Of a DNA stretch of 64,000 bases, positions 47,322 to 58,291 are shown one piece after another. The notes under the pieces are model-generated. The model saw only the letters and a list, made by a program, of their open reading frames with translations. It was not told where the DNA came from and ran no database searches. The stretch's first letter is position 1, and each line of letters opens with the position of its first letter. Location: positions 32,645,583-32,709,582 of the forward strand of contig CM069448.1 of the NCBI GenBank assembly GCA_035610835.1, read 5' to 3'. This DNA is from Ophiura sarsii (Eukaryota; Echinodermata; Ophiuroidea; Amphilepidida; Ophiuridae). The translations under genes were made by a program, and so were the position numbers.

Positions 47322-47484
47322 CTCTTGAGGGATCTGGTGGAATCTATTGGGCCCCTCGGTGAACTGGAGACCGCGGGGTACTATTTTCCTGAGACCGAAG
47401 GTCGAGGGAAAATAGTACCCGCGGTCTCCAGTTCACCGAGGGGCCCAATAGATTCCACCAGATCCCGAATAAAGAGCAGAAAAT
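47322..47484. repeat. 163-bp palindrome
   Basis: CTGCTCTTGAGGGATCTGGT...GGTACTATTTTCC is mirrored by GGAAAATAGTACC...ACCAGATCCC.GAATAAAGAGCAG, with a 16-base loop (TGAGACCGAAGGTCGA). Confidence 0.88.
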
Positions 47485-48262
47485 ATTTGTTTTATATCCT
47501 TCATCAATATATTTCTTGTTCATTAGTTTGTTAAGAGTAGACTCTCAAGACTAAGCTAAGCCTAGGCCTTACTAGGCTAAGACTAAGCTTTGTAAATTTT
47601 AGCCTAGGCCTAGGCTAGGGCCTAGGCAACGAGAAATATAAAAAAAGATGTTTACTCACCCCCTGGCACTAGAAGAGTAGCTGCAATCTATTTCAAAGTC
47701 AAAAGCTAACTGTTCAAAAGTTTCAAAAAGTTCCAACTCACGAACTGTTTAATTCAAATCATCATACGGGCACCGGCATAACACTTGGAAAGCAATATTA
47801 TGTCGAGTACGGCGTTTTCCATTAAAGTGTTATCGGCGTTGGTTTCTTTGCAAAATTCGCGAAAAACTGACACCCCATATACATTTTTATTTGCTTTTTA
47901 GTGTTCTCGCTGTCTGCGCTATCAATACATTGAGTCAATTAATCCTCATTTACACGCCGAAACCGTGGAGTTTCACCAGCAGCCGCCATTTAAAACTGTT
48001 GTTGTCTGTTTACGTTTTAAGGCTTGTCAATCCTAAAGTCAACTGCCATAATATTAACATAAAGAGAACTTTGACGCGTAAGTCGAGGTCATAGGGTAAT
48101 AGTAGACTATTTCATTCTCCAAATATTACCTCTCTCCCTCGTCAATAGCATTTTTGGTCTTCTTGCCTAATAGTGAGACTATTTTTGATCATGTGACACA
48201 CTTTTAACCAATTAATGAACAGGAATATATTGATGAAGGATATAAAACAAAATATTTGTTGT
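47483..48262. repeat. Larger inverted repeat around CCTAGG-rich sequence
   Basis: AAATATTTGTTTTATATCCT (47487-47506) is mirrored by GATATAAAACAAAATATTTG (about 48239-48258). 47550-47635 is dense in CCTAGGC. No coding region is recognised. Confidence 0.6.
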
Positions 48263-48862
48263 TAGTATACATAGGTATACATAAAGTTTGTCATTTCATT
48301 TGAGGGCATGAGGGGGGCAAGCCTTCTGGCAGGAGGGTCATGCCCTGCCCTCTACCCCCACCCACCCTATGGTTATGCCACTGATTTTGTCATCAGTTCT
48401 TCTTGTGCCTAGAATAGGAAATTGCCTTCAATCTTAGAAAATGTGTTCGAACACGGACCCTAATCAACATGTTGTTTTGATCCAAAACACTCATTGATCA
48501 ATTTGGTCACATGAAAATAGAAACTTGATTCGTCATACTTCTCCCCTTACCCACCGATCAATATTGCGAGGCCATGTGCTAATGGTGGGTAAATTGTGGG
48601 CTTCAACATTGATCAGGGGGGAGATGGCATGGAAGGAGAAACACTTCATATTAGACATACAAAGTGTTCGAACAATATTTTGTAACATTGTTGATGATAG
48701 CAAGTATTTTGTCTTCTGATATTCTCATCCCAAAGAAGGTCAACATACCAAGATAATTATCCGACTTTGTAAAGCTTCCATGAAGGATCAGATTATATCA
48801 ATCTATTATCACATTGAACACACATTTTTATATTTCTTTTGGACATACACACGTATATATAG
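48263..48862. other. Intron; possible MITE end at 48300-48385
   Basis: CCCCACCCACCCTATGGTTATGCCACTG at 48355-48382 is a CAGTGGCATAACC-type MITE end. The region ends with the acceptor ACGTATATATAG. Confidence 0.5.
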
Positions 48863-48979
48863 ATGGACTCGGTGGAGGAACGGGTACCAGAAGAGCCCTG
48901 GAGAAGGTATTGAGAGAAGTGATACCTCTCACACCTTTCCGGGATAACGCTAAAAATGCAGTTTTCCTCATCACAGATG
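48863..48979 (+). CDS. Bf-like gene, vWA exon 3 (MIDAS Thr and Asp)
   Basis: The acceptor is ACGTATATATAG and the donor GATG|GTAAGT, phase 1-1. It encodes YGLGGGTGTRRALEKVLREV and AKNAVFLITDG. GTGT supplies the MIDAS threonine region, and ITDG supplies the last MIDAS aspartate (residue 519). With DASNS all metal-coordinating blocks are therefore present and the vWA domain should bind a divalent metal. The polypyrimidine tract before the acceptor is weak. Confidence 0.83.
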
Positions 48980-49383
48980 GTAAGTTTATATTTACTGTAC
49001 CGTAGTCCATTTCAATACTCAGGAACCTCGAAATCGTCTTTCCATGACCTTTTATTGCTTCTCCAATGTTTTCACGGAACAAATTCATCTTGGTTGCCAA
49101 AATTGTTTATTTTGGAAACTCTTGTAATTTGCACAAATCCAAAGTGGCTGCCATCAGGGGTCAAAATTGAAATGGTTTCAATTTTAGTTGAAAAGCATAT
49201 TCACTTTAAAAAGTTGTGTCACTTTTTCACAAACTTGTCATAAGGCGAAGACAAAACCATACAAACCAGTTGTTGACCTTCAACCAAGATGAAATTGTTA
49301 ACCTTGAACCACTCATTTGACTTTGACCCGACCCACCAGACCCACATCAAAACCTTGTCTGGTTTGGCACCTGCTATTCTAAT
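48980..49383. other. Intron, nothing recognised
   Basis: Contains TGACC/TTGACC words reminiscent of the 24.6-25.8 kb tandem family (49260-49330), but no clear unit. Confidence 0.45.
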
Positions 49384-49730
49384 CCGTGGCGTAGCGCTAG
49401 GGTTTTTTCATTGGGGGCAAGAAATAAAGGTGAACCAACAAAACTTGACCTACTAAAAATAATGCGCGAAAACGTGCTCTTTAACACTAATTTACCATAA
49501 TTGAGGTCTATTTGGATTTAAAGGAGCTTCTAAAAACTTGTTTTTTGGGGGGTAGGTACATTGGCACGTAGCGCGCAAGAATTTGGTATAATTTGTATTA
49601 AATTGACCGTCATAATTCCATGATTCCCCTTATCAAGTAAACCGACAGTGCCAATCTCAAATATTGGGTACGGGTGGGGGGGGGGGGGGGGGGGGGGGGG
49701 TCGCCATTGCCCCCCTCTGGTTAAGCCACT
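49384..49730. mobile_element. Poly-G bearing hAT-like MITE
   Basis: Ends CCGTGGCGTAGCGCTAGGG and CCCCTCTGGTTAAGCCACT are inverted relatives of CAGTGGCGTA. A 25-base poly-G run is near the right end. No clear 8-bp duplication was found, so boundaries are approximate. Confidence 0.5.
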
Positions 49731-49845
49731 TTTCCCCTCATCTGGCCCCAAAACGAGTAAAATATCAACAGAATTTTGAAAATGTACCATTTTACTTGAA
49801 AATTGTCGATTTTAGACCCATAAAACGTTCCTGGCAAAATGTTGT

Positions 49846-52573
49846 TCATCCATCGCAAAGCGAAGATGACCATGACAAAGATTAGTTAGTTGAATTTGAT
49901 CTATGTGTCCGAAGATGACTAACAAGACCAATCCGGGCAAGAAAGCATCTCCTACATATGTTTGGCACTTGTTATCAGTATCTGGTGTTGTGACACTTGC
50001 TGCTCTCGTCTTGCGGACCTCACATTTCCTCCTATATACATTCTTTTAATCTAGTGGATTTGGCATCTTTGAAGCCTTTCTGTGTGGATGCACGCAAAGA
50101 AAGGCGGTTTTGAGTCAGGGATTCCCATGAATCAATGTAGATATCGAATTTCTTCAGGGACACCTTCACATTGTCTTTGAAGCGTTTCCGCTAGCCTCCG
50201 ATTGATCGTTTTCCGGAATACAGTTCACCGTAGAGGAGCTGTTTTGGTAAAGGTAAGTCTGACATACGGCAAACATGTCCTGTCCAACGAACTTGGGACC
50301 GCTGAAGGATGGTGTAAGTGGAGGAAAGATTCGCCACTTGATTTTGAGCAGTCTGCGGAGACAGGTCATGTCGAAATGGTTCAGCTTCTTGGCATGCCTG
50401 GCGTAACAGTCCACGTTTCACTAGTATACAGGAGGGTGGTGAGTACAACTGCCTGGTAGACCTGTAGCTTGGTTGACAGGCGAATGCCTCTACGATCCCA
50501 AACATTAGGCCGGAGTCTACCAAATGCGGCACTAGCCTTGCTATTCTGCTGTTGATCTCATCATCTACATAACTCTTGACAAGGTACTGCATAGGTAGGT
50601 GAATTTGTCCACCACATTAAAGTGCACCTGTATAGTGGGCTCACCATATGGCTCTCCTGGTGCTGGCTGATGCATGACTTCCGTCTTCTTTATACTGATG
50701 GTAAGACCGAAGTTGTCGCATGCTCCGGAGAAATTGTCAATGCTATGCTGCATATCTGATTCTGAGTTGGCATTCAGCGTACAGTCATCAGCAAAGAGCA
50801 GGTCCCGAATGATATTATTCTTGACTTTAGTCATGGTATTCAAGCGTCGGAGATTGAAGAGTTTTCCATCTATCCGATATCTGATGCTGATTCCTGGACC
50901 ATCTTTATTGAACGCATCAGTCAACATGGCAGAGATCATACTAAACAATGTAGGGGCCAGAACGCAGCCTTGTTTGACGCTATTTCTTACAGGGAATTCA
51001 GATGATGCCTCCCCATTATTGAGAACACGGGCCATCATGCCAACATGAAATTGGCGGATAATGGTGACGAAGTGGTTGGTACCTCCATATTTAGCCATGA
51101 ACTTCCACAGTCCTTCACCGTTGACGGTATCAAATGCCGTTGTCAGATCGAAAAAAATGGTGTACAGGTCCTTGACATTTCTCTTGGAGTTGGCTGGCAG
51201 CAAACACCATGTCAACCGTACCACGCCCAGCACGAAAACCACACTGGCTCTCTGGTAGAAGACCATCTTCCAAGTGCAGAATCAAGCGATTAAGCAGTAG
51301 TCTAGCAAGGATCTTCCCTGCTATACTGAGGAGAGATATTCCTCTATGGTTGTCGCAGTACTGTCTGTTGCCTTTCCTCTTATATAGATGTACGATGGAT
51401 GCATCTTTGAACTCCTGTGGTAGTATACCCTTTTCCCAAATGATAAAAAACAGCTCGTGCAACTTCTTTATAAGAGTGGTTCCACCAGCCTTGTAGATTA
51501 CACCGGGGATGGCATCTGAACCAGGTGCTTTACCACATGAGAGCTGTTTGATAGCTTTTCCTACTTCTGGAATGGAGGGTGTGATGTCGAGCGAGTCATT
51601 TGTTGGCACTTGTGGGAGGCGAGCTATGGCCTCGTCATTGATGGAGGATGGACGTTTGAGAACAGATTTGTAATGATCAGCCCACCTTTCCAGGATCTTG
51701 GCACGCACAGTGATAAGGGGGATCCATCAACATCAAGAAGTGGGGATGCACCAGAAGACTGAGGACCAAAACAGCTTTCAAAGCATCATAAAATCTTATG
51801 GAGTCATGCATGTCAGCGAATTTCTGGATCTCTATAGATTTATTACTGAGCCAGGTGTCTTGCATGTTGCGTAGTTTAGTCTGAACTTTCTTACGGATGC
51901 TTGCAAATGATGGGTTTTTAAGGGAGAGTCAGGGTCCTGCTGGTAAGCGAGGTGGCGTTTGTGTTTTGCAGATAGTAGGTTATTTATAAGGTTGTCATTA
52001 TCATCAAACCAGTCCTGATGCTTTCGTTAAGTAGGCCCGAGGATCTCTAGCGCAGAAGAGTGAACCGTTTCTTTGAATACCTTCCAGTCTTTCTCAGCAT
52101 CTGCACAGCCAAACTGTATGTCAGCAAGTTTGTTGTTGAGGTCGTTGGTGAGAAGAGTTGCATTATTGTCTACCTTCACCTTGGAGACGTCAATACGTTT
52201 CATGGTGTTTGTACCTTGAGGCCGTCGTTTAGCTTGGATGTAGAGTTTTAGCTTTATGACAAGTCTGTGATCCGTCCAACAATCAGCACCACATGGCCTT
52301 TGTAATCATTACATCCCGGCCGTCTGTTAGTCTTCCTGGTGATGACATAGTCGATAAAGTGCCAATGTTTGGATCTTGGATGCATCCAGTTGGTTTTGTT
52401 GCGGTTTGATTGACGAAAAACTGTGTTAGTAATCAAGAGATCATGTGTGATTCAGGTCCTGAGGAGCAGTAGACCGTTGCTGTTACATTTGCCGACACCA
52501 TTCCTACCAATTGCTCCCTCCCACGTTTGGTAGTCTTCTCGAACTCTGGCATTGAGATCACCAAGAGATCACC
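49846..52573 (-). pseudogene. LINE with endonuclease, reverse transcriptase and zinc finger, heavily frameshifted
   Basis: Minus strand from 52573: GDLNARV and HPRSKHWHFIDYVI (endonuclease end), KILERWADHYKSVLKRPSSI, GKAPGSDAIPGVIYKAGG, YKRKGNRQYCDNHRGISLLS, CGFRAGRGTVDMVFAASQLQ. Then the catalytic FDLTTAFDTVNGEGLW, GVKQGCVLAPTLFSM and LLFADDCTLNAN. Then a post-RT region (LRRLLKIKW, QVRWTGHVCRM) and a degraded C-terminal finger LARIGLVSHLRTH near 49905. At least five frames are needed to read it, so it is dead. The 5' end is cut inside the endonuclease. It lies in the intron between vWA exons 3 and 4. Confidence 0.88.
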
Positions 52574-52800
52574 CCTGGTCCCCAGATTTGAAACAGCTGT
52601 ATCTCCATTTCTGTATTAGCTATACCAATGCCATTTTGTAGGCAGATAGCTTGTTATTAGGGCTTTAAAATGATACCAAATTCGTTAAGGAATATGACAG
52701 CATGAAACTAAAAAGTGAAACAGCACCACCCTATTGGGATGCGAGCTCATAACGCGTGACCATATTATGTGTATATATATATGCAGCAATGGAAATACCC
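52574..52800. other. Intron, nothing recognised
   Basis: Short stretch between the LINE and the telomere-like hairpin. It has a (TA)n run shared with the far side of that hairpin. Confidence 0.45.
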
Positions 52801-52998
52801 ACATGACTTTCCACCCGGGGTAGACCAACCCTAAGTCGACCAACCCTGGGTGGACTAGGGTTAGGGTTAGGGTTAGGGTTAGGGTTAGGGTTAGGGTTAG
52901 GGTTAGGGTTAGGGTTAGGGTTAGGGTTAGGGTTAGGGTTGGTCGAATTAGGGTTGGTCTACCCCGGGACTGTCTACCCCGGGTGGAAAGTCATGTGT
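52801..52998. repeat. Interstitial telomeric repeat (TTAGGG)14 inside an inverted repeat
   Basis: 52856-52940 is about 14 uninterrupted TTAGGG units. The left flank ACATGACTTTCCACCCGGGG (52801-52820), then TAGACCAACCCTAA, is mirrored on the right by TTAGGGTTGGTCTACCCCGGG (52948-52968) and CCCGGGTGGAAAGTCATGT (52978-52996). (TA)n runs lie outside both arms. TTAGGG is the telomere unit of deuterostomes. Its position inside an intron flanked by inverted repeats shows it is internal. Confidence 0.92.
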
Positions 52999-53638
52999 AT
53001 ATATATATATATGTATACAAGTTGAAATTATTCCGTAAAAGTTCAAAATTGGTTTAAAATGCAAACCCTGTCCCCGGGGTATTGGTGTGCCATCCACGGT
53101 CTCAAAAATGGGGGCTTCGGAGCGGATATTTGACGACAAATAGGGTCTTATAAGAACTGATTTTCTTCAAAAAGTAGGGCGTAAGATTTTTGAATTTTCA
53201 ATAAAATGGGGGTCTTTAGAGGTAATACAGGCACAAAAGGGGTCTAACAGCGAGCAGAAGAGGGTGAAAAAGTGGGGTGGGGGTTCAAGGTGGCACATAC
53301 CTATAATACCCCTGCCACCGGGACCCTGTCAGAAAACTCGTTTCGTGGTCTAATGGTTGGAGTATCGGTCTCGGTGTGGCAGAATTTTGTGCATTAACTT
53401 TGTTTGATATTTGTTCAAAGTGGCAAAATGTGTAAGTCCAAATTATTTTCATGATTACATTGCAACAAGTGATTCAATACAACGAATATTGATTAGAATA
53501 TTAAAACAATCGTGACCGGGCATTGGCATGAGACAGGCGAAATTAAGGCCAGTCGGTATAAACCTAACTCGATCCCTCGGCTTAGACATTTTTCATGGTG
53601 ACGTAAATTAAATTATACCCCAACTTATTTTCTTAAAG
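52999..53638. other. Intron; tRNA A-box-like motif at 53344
   Basis: GTTTCGTGGTCTAATGGTTGG at 53340-53360 looks like the first half of a tRNA gene (A box), but no matching B box follows. It is probably a tRNA-derived SINE remnant. The region ends with the acceptor CTTATTTTCTTAAAG. Confidence 0.45.
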
Positions 53639-53851
53639 GTAAATCAAACGAAGGTGGAAGCCCGATACAAGTAGCAGAAGCGCTCAAGAGGGACCATGAC
53701 GTTTTGTTTCACTGTATTGGGGTCGGTGATGATGTTGATAATGCTGAGTTGGCTCATCTAGCATCAAAGCCACATTCTGAACATCTATTTATGATGGAGT
53801 ACTATGAAGACATGCTATCTTTGCCGTATGCCGTAACAAATCAAAAAGAAG
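53639..53851 (+). CDS. Bf-like gene, vWA exon 4 (end of domain)
   Basis: The acceptor is TTTTCTTAAAG and the donor AGAAG|GTAAGT, phase 1-1, 71 codons. It encodes GKSNEGGSPIQVAEALKRDH, FHCIGVGDDVDNAELAHLAS and HLFMMEYYEDMLSLPYAV. The FxIGVGxxVxxxELxxLAS run is the last strand-helix pair typical of vWA domains. The equivalent region of Bf leads into the linker before the protease. Confidence 0.88.
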
Positions 53852-54469
53852 GTAAGTTATATTATGGAAGAACTGCTAAGTATTATGAATAACATGCTTT
53901 TGCCCTACGTAAAAAAACACAGATTCCCTGTCATTAGGCAAAATTAAAAAATAAACATGTTTAGTGTTCCCTACCGTTGACTTTTTGGGTCCGCTTCAAT
54001 TTTCTTTTTTGTTTTCTTTATTTCAGGTATAACATTTTTGTTTCAGTTCTTCAGAGTTTGAGATGATTGTAACAGCTTTGTTTCTTTCTTAAGTGCATTT
54101 TAAACACATTTTGTGGAGACCAGCCACTAAGAAAGATGAAATAAAAACAATTAAAAGAGGCCTCTTATTCGTTAAGGTTCGCAAAGTTTATCGCTATTTA
54201 GGGCGATTTTGCGCCAAAAAGTTATAAAAAAGACGATGCCTTCTTGTGCTGAAAAGTGGACTTTTTATAGTCCATTTTGAAAAAATATCTAGTTTTTAAT
54301 AGTAGGCCAGCAGTTAGTCCACCAAAATTCGGATAACGGATACGCATAAACATAACGCTCTACCAGAAATTGTGATTACTGTGACGAATTCGAAAATTGA
54401 AGCAGGTGAATAGGAACAAAAAATGTTTTAAAATGGTCGGAAAAACTATATCAAATTAATTTATTTTTA
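53852..54469. other. Intron, nothing recognised
   Basis: AT-rich sequence with no coding frame or clear element. Confidence 0.45.
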
Positions 54470-54770
54470 ATTGGTCTCAATAATTATTCTTTCCCTTGCG
54501 ATGATCAAGATCTTGACAGGGATTTGAAACCGGGACCTCCTGTTCTCTATACAGGCGGTCCTACCAACTGAACTATTATATTAAGGATGCTAGTTCTGTG
54601 ACATTGAAGCATAGGATGTAATCCATAGGCCAAAGGTTACGTATCATATTTCGCCCGCTTCTCCAAACTAGAGTAGTAAGAGGTCCCTTGTTCAAATCTC
54701 CACCGTTCAAGGGTAGGATTTTTCAACTTCTTGATTATCGCAAGGGAAAGAATAATTATTATGTTCATCT
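54470..54770. mobile_element. Inverted pair of tRNA-derived SINE-like sequences
   Basis: On the minus strand 54578-54514 reads TTCAGTTGGTAGGAC (A box), an anticodon-arm-like stem CCTGT...ACAGG with a 7-base loop, and GGTTTCAAATCCC (B box), followed by a TTGATCATCGCAAGGGAAAG tail. On the plus strand 54690-54765 carries a degraded B-box-like TTGTTCAAATCTCC and the same tail (TTGATTATCGCAAGGGAAAG). The two form an inverted repeat ending 70 bases before the last long exon. It is not a functional tRNA, since the acceptor arms do not pair. Confidence 0.65.
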
Positions 54771-54841
54771 CATTAGCCTTTAAGTAGTAGTCATTTGGTC
54801 ATATTTTCCCCCTTCATTTATCCTTTCCCACTGTTTCGTAG

Positions 54842-55330
54842 AATTATGTTCCACCGGATGGGAAGTTCGAAGTCGCGAGCAAGTCGACGGCGGGAACTGC
54901 ACAATGGTATCTCCAGACAACCCGTTCAGCTGCAACGGCTCCCTCGCAGTATGGCACTATAGATCCAAGTACAATCGTCCATTCAAAGCAATAGTGTGGA
55001 GACCAGTAGCAGATATTTCGTCTTCTTTTCAACGGTACCAAATTGTTGGTATCAACGATATTCCAGCTGGGGAAACAGACGAGAATGTCGACTATGTTGT
55101 TCCTGAATGTGAGCGTATCAAGGTTACGGCAGGTGATGTTATTGGATGGTCTTTTCCTTCGGAAGAAAGATGGGCGGCACTTCAGTACTCAAGTTCTAAT
55201 GGCGCGACACGTATTTTTCAGGTTAACGGTGATAGCTACTACTCTTTGCAAAATGGAGATGTGCATGACACTAGCTTCAGTGGAACAAGGCTTGAATATT
55301 CAATCCGAGCGATTGTTAAAACTTGTTCTG
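54842..55330 (+). CDS. Bf-like gene, large exon encoding an unnamed beta-rich domain
   Basis: The acceptor is CACTGTTTCGTAG and the donor TTCTG|GTAAGT, phase 1-1, 163 codons in one exon, in frame with the vWA exons. It encodes ELCSTGWEVRSREQVDGGNC, GSLAVWHYRSKYNRPFKAIV, WRPVADISSSFQRYQIVG, CERIKVTAGDVIGWSFPSEE and a C-terminal YSIRAIVKTCSG. Alternating hydrophobic residues, the VWRP motif and the V.AGDVIGW motif suggest a compact beta-sandwich such as a lectin-like jelly roll. None of the serine-protease landmarks (IVGG start, TAAHC, DIAL, GDSGGP) is present. Similar VWRP/GDVIG segments are, to my recollection, found in other invertebrate multidomain secreted proteins, but I cannot name the family. 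NCT and NGS are possible glycosylation sites. Confidence 0.85.
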
Positions 55331-55560
55331 GTAAGTATATCCGTGCATAAGTGATGCTTCTAATCAAATAGGGACAGATACTTAAAATATAAATTGTGCA
55401 CCAAATTACGTCACAGGGTCTAATTTTAAACACGTAATTGGTAGTGCCTTTGATAATCACCATTCGTGCATGTCTTATACACAGTCGCTTTACAGTAACA
55501 AAACAAAAACCTCTAGGCTTTGAGGAAATTCCAACGCATATGTTTTTTCGCAATGTACAG

Positions 55561-55679
55561 GAAACACTGCGAGTCATTGGTCTGTAAGTGGAAAGCAATG
55601 CTGCGAACTAAGGCTTGACCTTCGGGAAATGTGCTACAAGAATGACATTCACCGGGAACAAAAGGCGAATTCAAGGTAG
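55561..55679 (+). CDS. Candidate terminal exon of the Bf-like gene
   Basis: The acceptor TTTTTTCGCAATGTACAG ends at 55560. Reading in phase 1 from the previous donor gives GNTASHWSVSGKQCCELRLD and EMCYKNDIHREQKANSR, then TAG at 55677-55679. AATAAA at 55795-55800 is a possible polyadenylation signal. The segment is Cys-rich and in frame, but a 39-codon open stretch is not improbable by chance. If real, it closes a protein of about 793 residues without a protease domain. The alternative is splicing to 57089 or beyond the window. Confidence 0.4.
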
Positions 55680-55800
55680 TTGTATAAAAGGTTTTCTTTA
55701 ACAATTCAAAGTTTTTAACAAAAACTAGCGAATTATTCATTTTTTGAGAGATCGTGTGGCCGCGAAGTGTCCAAAAAAAGTTCGCCACAAATCCAATAAA

Positions 55801-57660
55801 AAAGGAAATCACACGTTATAAATGTTTTACTATTTAAAAATATTTAACAAAGCTTTGAGGATTATAAAGCAGGGGACTTTGTTTCTTAACCAGACCCTCA
55901 CACAGAACCTCAGGTCAAGACCCTCACACGTGGGCCTCTCAACAACTTTGCCTACCGATCCCTTTTCCTTACACTTTTAATCGGGTTATGTAAAAATGCA
56001 TGTGTAATATATGAATATAGCAACCGGTTGTTTGAAAAATAATAATTTGCACAACCTCGTGAAAGACGAAGCACTTTGATCCGCCATCTTTAAATCTGAC
56101 GCGTCAACATAATTAATTTTAAAAAATTTAAAAAATGACCAGACTACAACACCTTCGACTCTCATTTTTGACGGTGTTTGTTATTTTATGTAGAATACGT
56201 TCATATTAAAATCTGGATTTCGAGGATAACTTGAGGGTACTCGTTTTGGAGCTTTTTGGCCAATGCCTTTAACCAGTGTTGTATAATTTTCTTACACAAC
56301 CGATTGAGCTAGATTGACAGTTAAATCCGCTCATGATTGTATATGATTGATTTCCTTTGGTCATTAAAAAGACTCTTATTTCCAAATGCAACATATGACA
56401 GAATCTGTAATATAAAGACATCCCAGTGATTCCATTACTAGTGATTCAAATTTTGCAATAGGAAGCAGAAGCCATTTCAAGAAACATGGGAGCCTGATGG
56501 GCCCATCTGGGTATCAATCGTTTTGTTGGTCTATATTGACTTAGCAGTGATCACTTAATTAGGCAACATTTTCGAAGAGTTTTTGCATTTTCTCAAAATT
56601 TGAAGCAAATTTGGGATTAAAAGCACATGTATTCTATCAGAATTGTTACAAAGAACTTACAAATATGGTTAAATTTCTCTAGGCCATGGGGTTCTTGAGT
56701 CAAAATCTAAATTGTACCCAAAACGAAAAAAATTCAATATTTTGAGTCATAACTTAAGAACTATCAGACCTACTGAAATGTCAATGTCGTTTTTGAGTTC
56801 TTTTGAATATGTTCTATAAGATGTGCATATTATTTTTCACAAAGTTGTTGTAATTTTGGAGAGATATGCATATAACCCCAGAAAATTGGTTAATGGATCA
56901 GCGTACCCTTAAACACAGGGGGAGGGGGAATCCAGGTATTGGGTAGATGTTCCCGGTCAGAGAGTAAATAACGAATGCGCGAATAAAAGACATACGCTAA
57001 CCGGGTGCGCTAACTGCAGATAAGTTTAAATCGCGAAAAATTAACAACGCTGAAATAATTATCTCCCCGTACAGTAATATTCATCCAGACGTTGCTGATT
57101 ACGACGAAGTTGTAAAGTATGTTGGTGCTACAGAGAAGAATACCCTAAAGGTACGTAAGTCTGATAAATTGAACATGACACCCATGCTTCGAAAATATCT
57201 GAACACTGACCTAGTGGTTCATATGAACCGTGTCACTATATTGTGTGTAGCGATAAAACACATTTGAGCTATTATTATGGACAACCACACCTACTGCTAA
57301 CTGTCCAGCTCTTATCATTTCAAAAGTGATCTCCTACTGCATTACCGATATTACGGACTCGAATGTCGTCCCACTGAGCCTCGTCTCCTTCCCATACACA
57401 ATCATCCATCCATGTGTGTAATAATATGACAGATATATCAGACTCACTCGATTTCTTGTATTAAACAACTTAATCACAGATCAAAAGTAATCGTTGTAAT
57501 AGAATATCCATGTTGGAGGCATATTTGTAATTATGTCAATGCTTTTCTCATGGTGATTTCAAATAATGCTAATGAAATTCAATAATGTTGACATTTTTGA
57601 AACATTTTGTAAAACTTTGGTAAGTCGTCTGCAGACGCCTGCTTCATGGAAAGTGTTAAG
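55801..57660. other. Unassigned; weak exon candidate at 57089-57150
   Basis: At 57089-57150, between TAATATTCATCCAG and CTAAAG|GTACGTAAG, an in-phase segment encodes DVADYDEVVKYVGATEKNTL. It joins the 55330 donor in frame and might be an alternative or downstream exon. Otherwise the region has no recognised gene or element. Confidence 0.3.
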
Positions 57661-57689
57661 AGTGTAATTGGGGATAAAATCAGCACATG

Positions 57690-58291
57690 ACACCACGTTA
57701 CCAACATTATCGGCTTCGTGTACAATATCGTCATTATCGCAATCTGCGTGTTAAGTCTGGCTTGCCGACGTCACTCATAACAGGAATTTCTCGCTGTACT
57801 GCCTCTACAAGTTCAGCATGTTCAGTCGTATGTCTTTGTTGTTCTTCGTTCTCCTTTGCTATCAAGCCTTCCCAACGACCACACTGCCGACAAGGACGTC
57901 GCGATAACCCATCAGCGTTTTGGTGTTTCTTGCCGCGCAGGTATTCTATGTCTAGATTAAAGCGTGACAAAACTTCTAGCCACCTCGCAAGCTGACCTTC
58001 AGGGTTCATGAAACTAAACAGCCACCGTATGGATCCGTGGTCAGTCCGGACTTTAACCCGACTACCACACCAACGTAATGCTTGTATTTCATAAGGAACG
58101 ATTGCCAGCAATTCTCTCCTAGTTACACAATAATTGCATTCCGCTTTTGACAGTGACTTGCTACCATATGCTACAACCTTTACCTCGCCATCTTGAACCT
58201 GTGGTAGTACACACCCAATAGCAAAGTTGCTCGCATCAGTGTCCAAAACGAATCAATCGGCCCAAGGATAGGCCAATTTCAGCTCTTCAAA
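57690..58291 (-). pseudogene. Ty3/gypsy pol remnant, RNase H part
   Basis: On the minus strand, FEELKLAYPWAD then (one stop) LDTDASNFAIGCVLPQVQDG, YGSKSLSKAECNYCVTRREL, VRTDHGSIRWLFSF, and LARWLEVLSRFNLDIEYLRG followed by NADGLSRRPC. These are the RNase H and pre-integrase linker of gypsy-type retrotransposons. The frame ends at 57734 and integrase is not seen. The N-terminal side joins the RT remnant at 61964-62371 across the LINE insertion. Confidence 0.88.

Noticed and set aside
52856..52940. True chromosome end
   Set aside because: Only about 14 units, flanked by unique and coding sequence of one gene on both sides.
54514..54578. Functional tRNA gene
   Set aside because: A and B boxes are present but the acceptor arms do not pair; a tRNA-derived SINE is the better reading.
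55513..55812. 99-codon minus-strand open frame
   Set aside because: No recognisable features and it overlaps the proposed terminal exon and AATAAA on the other strand.
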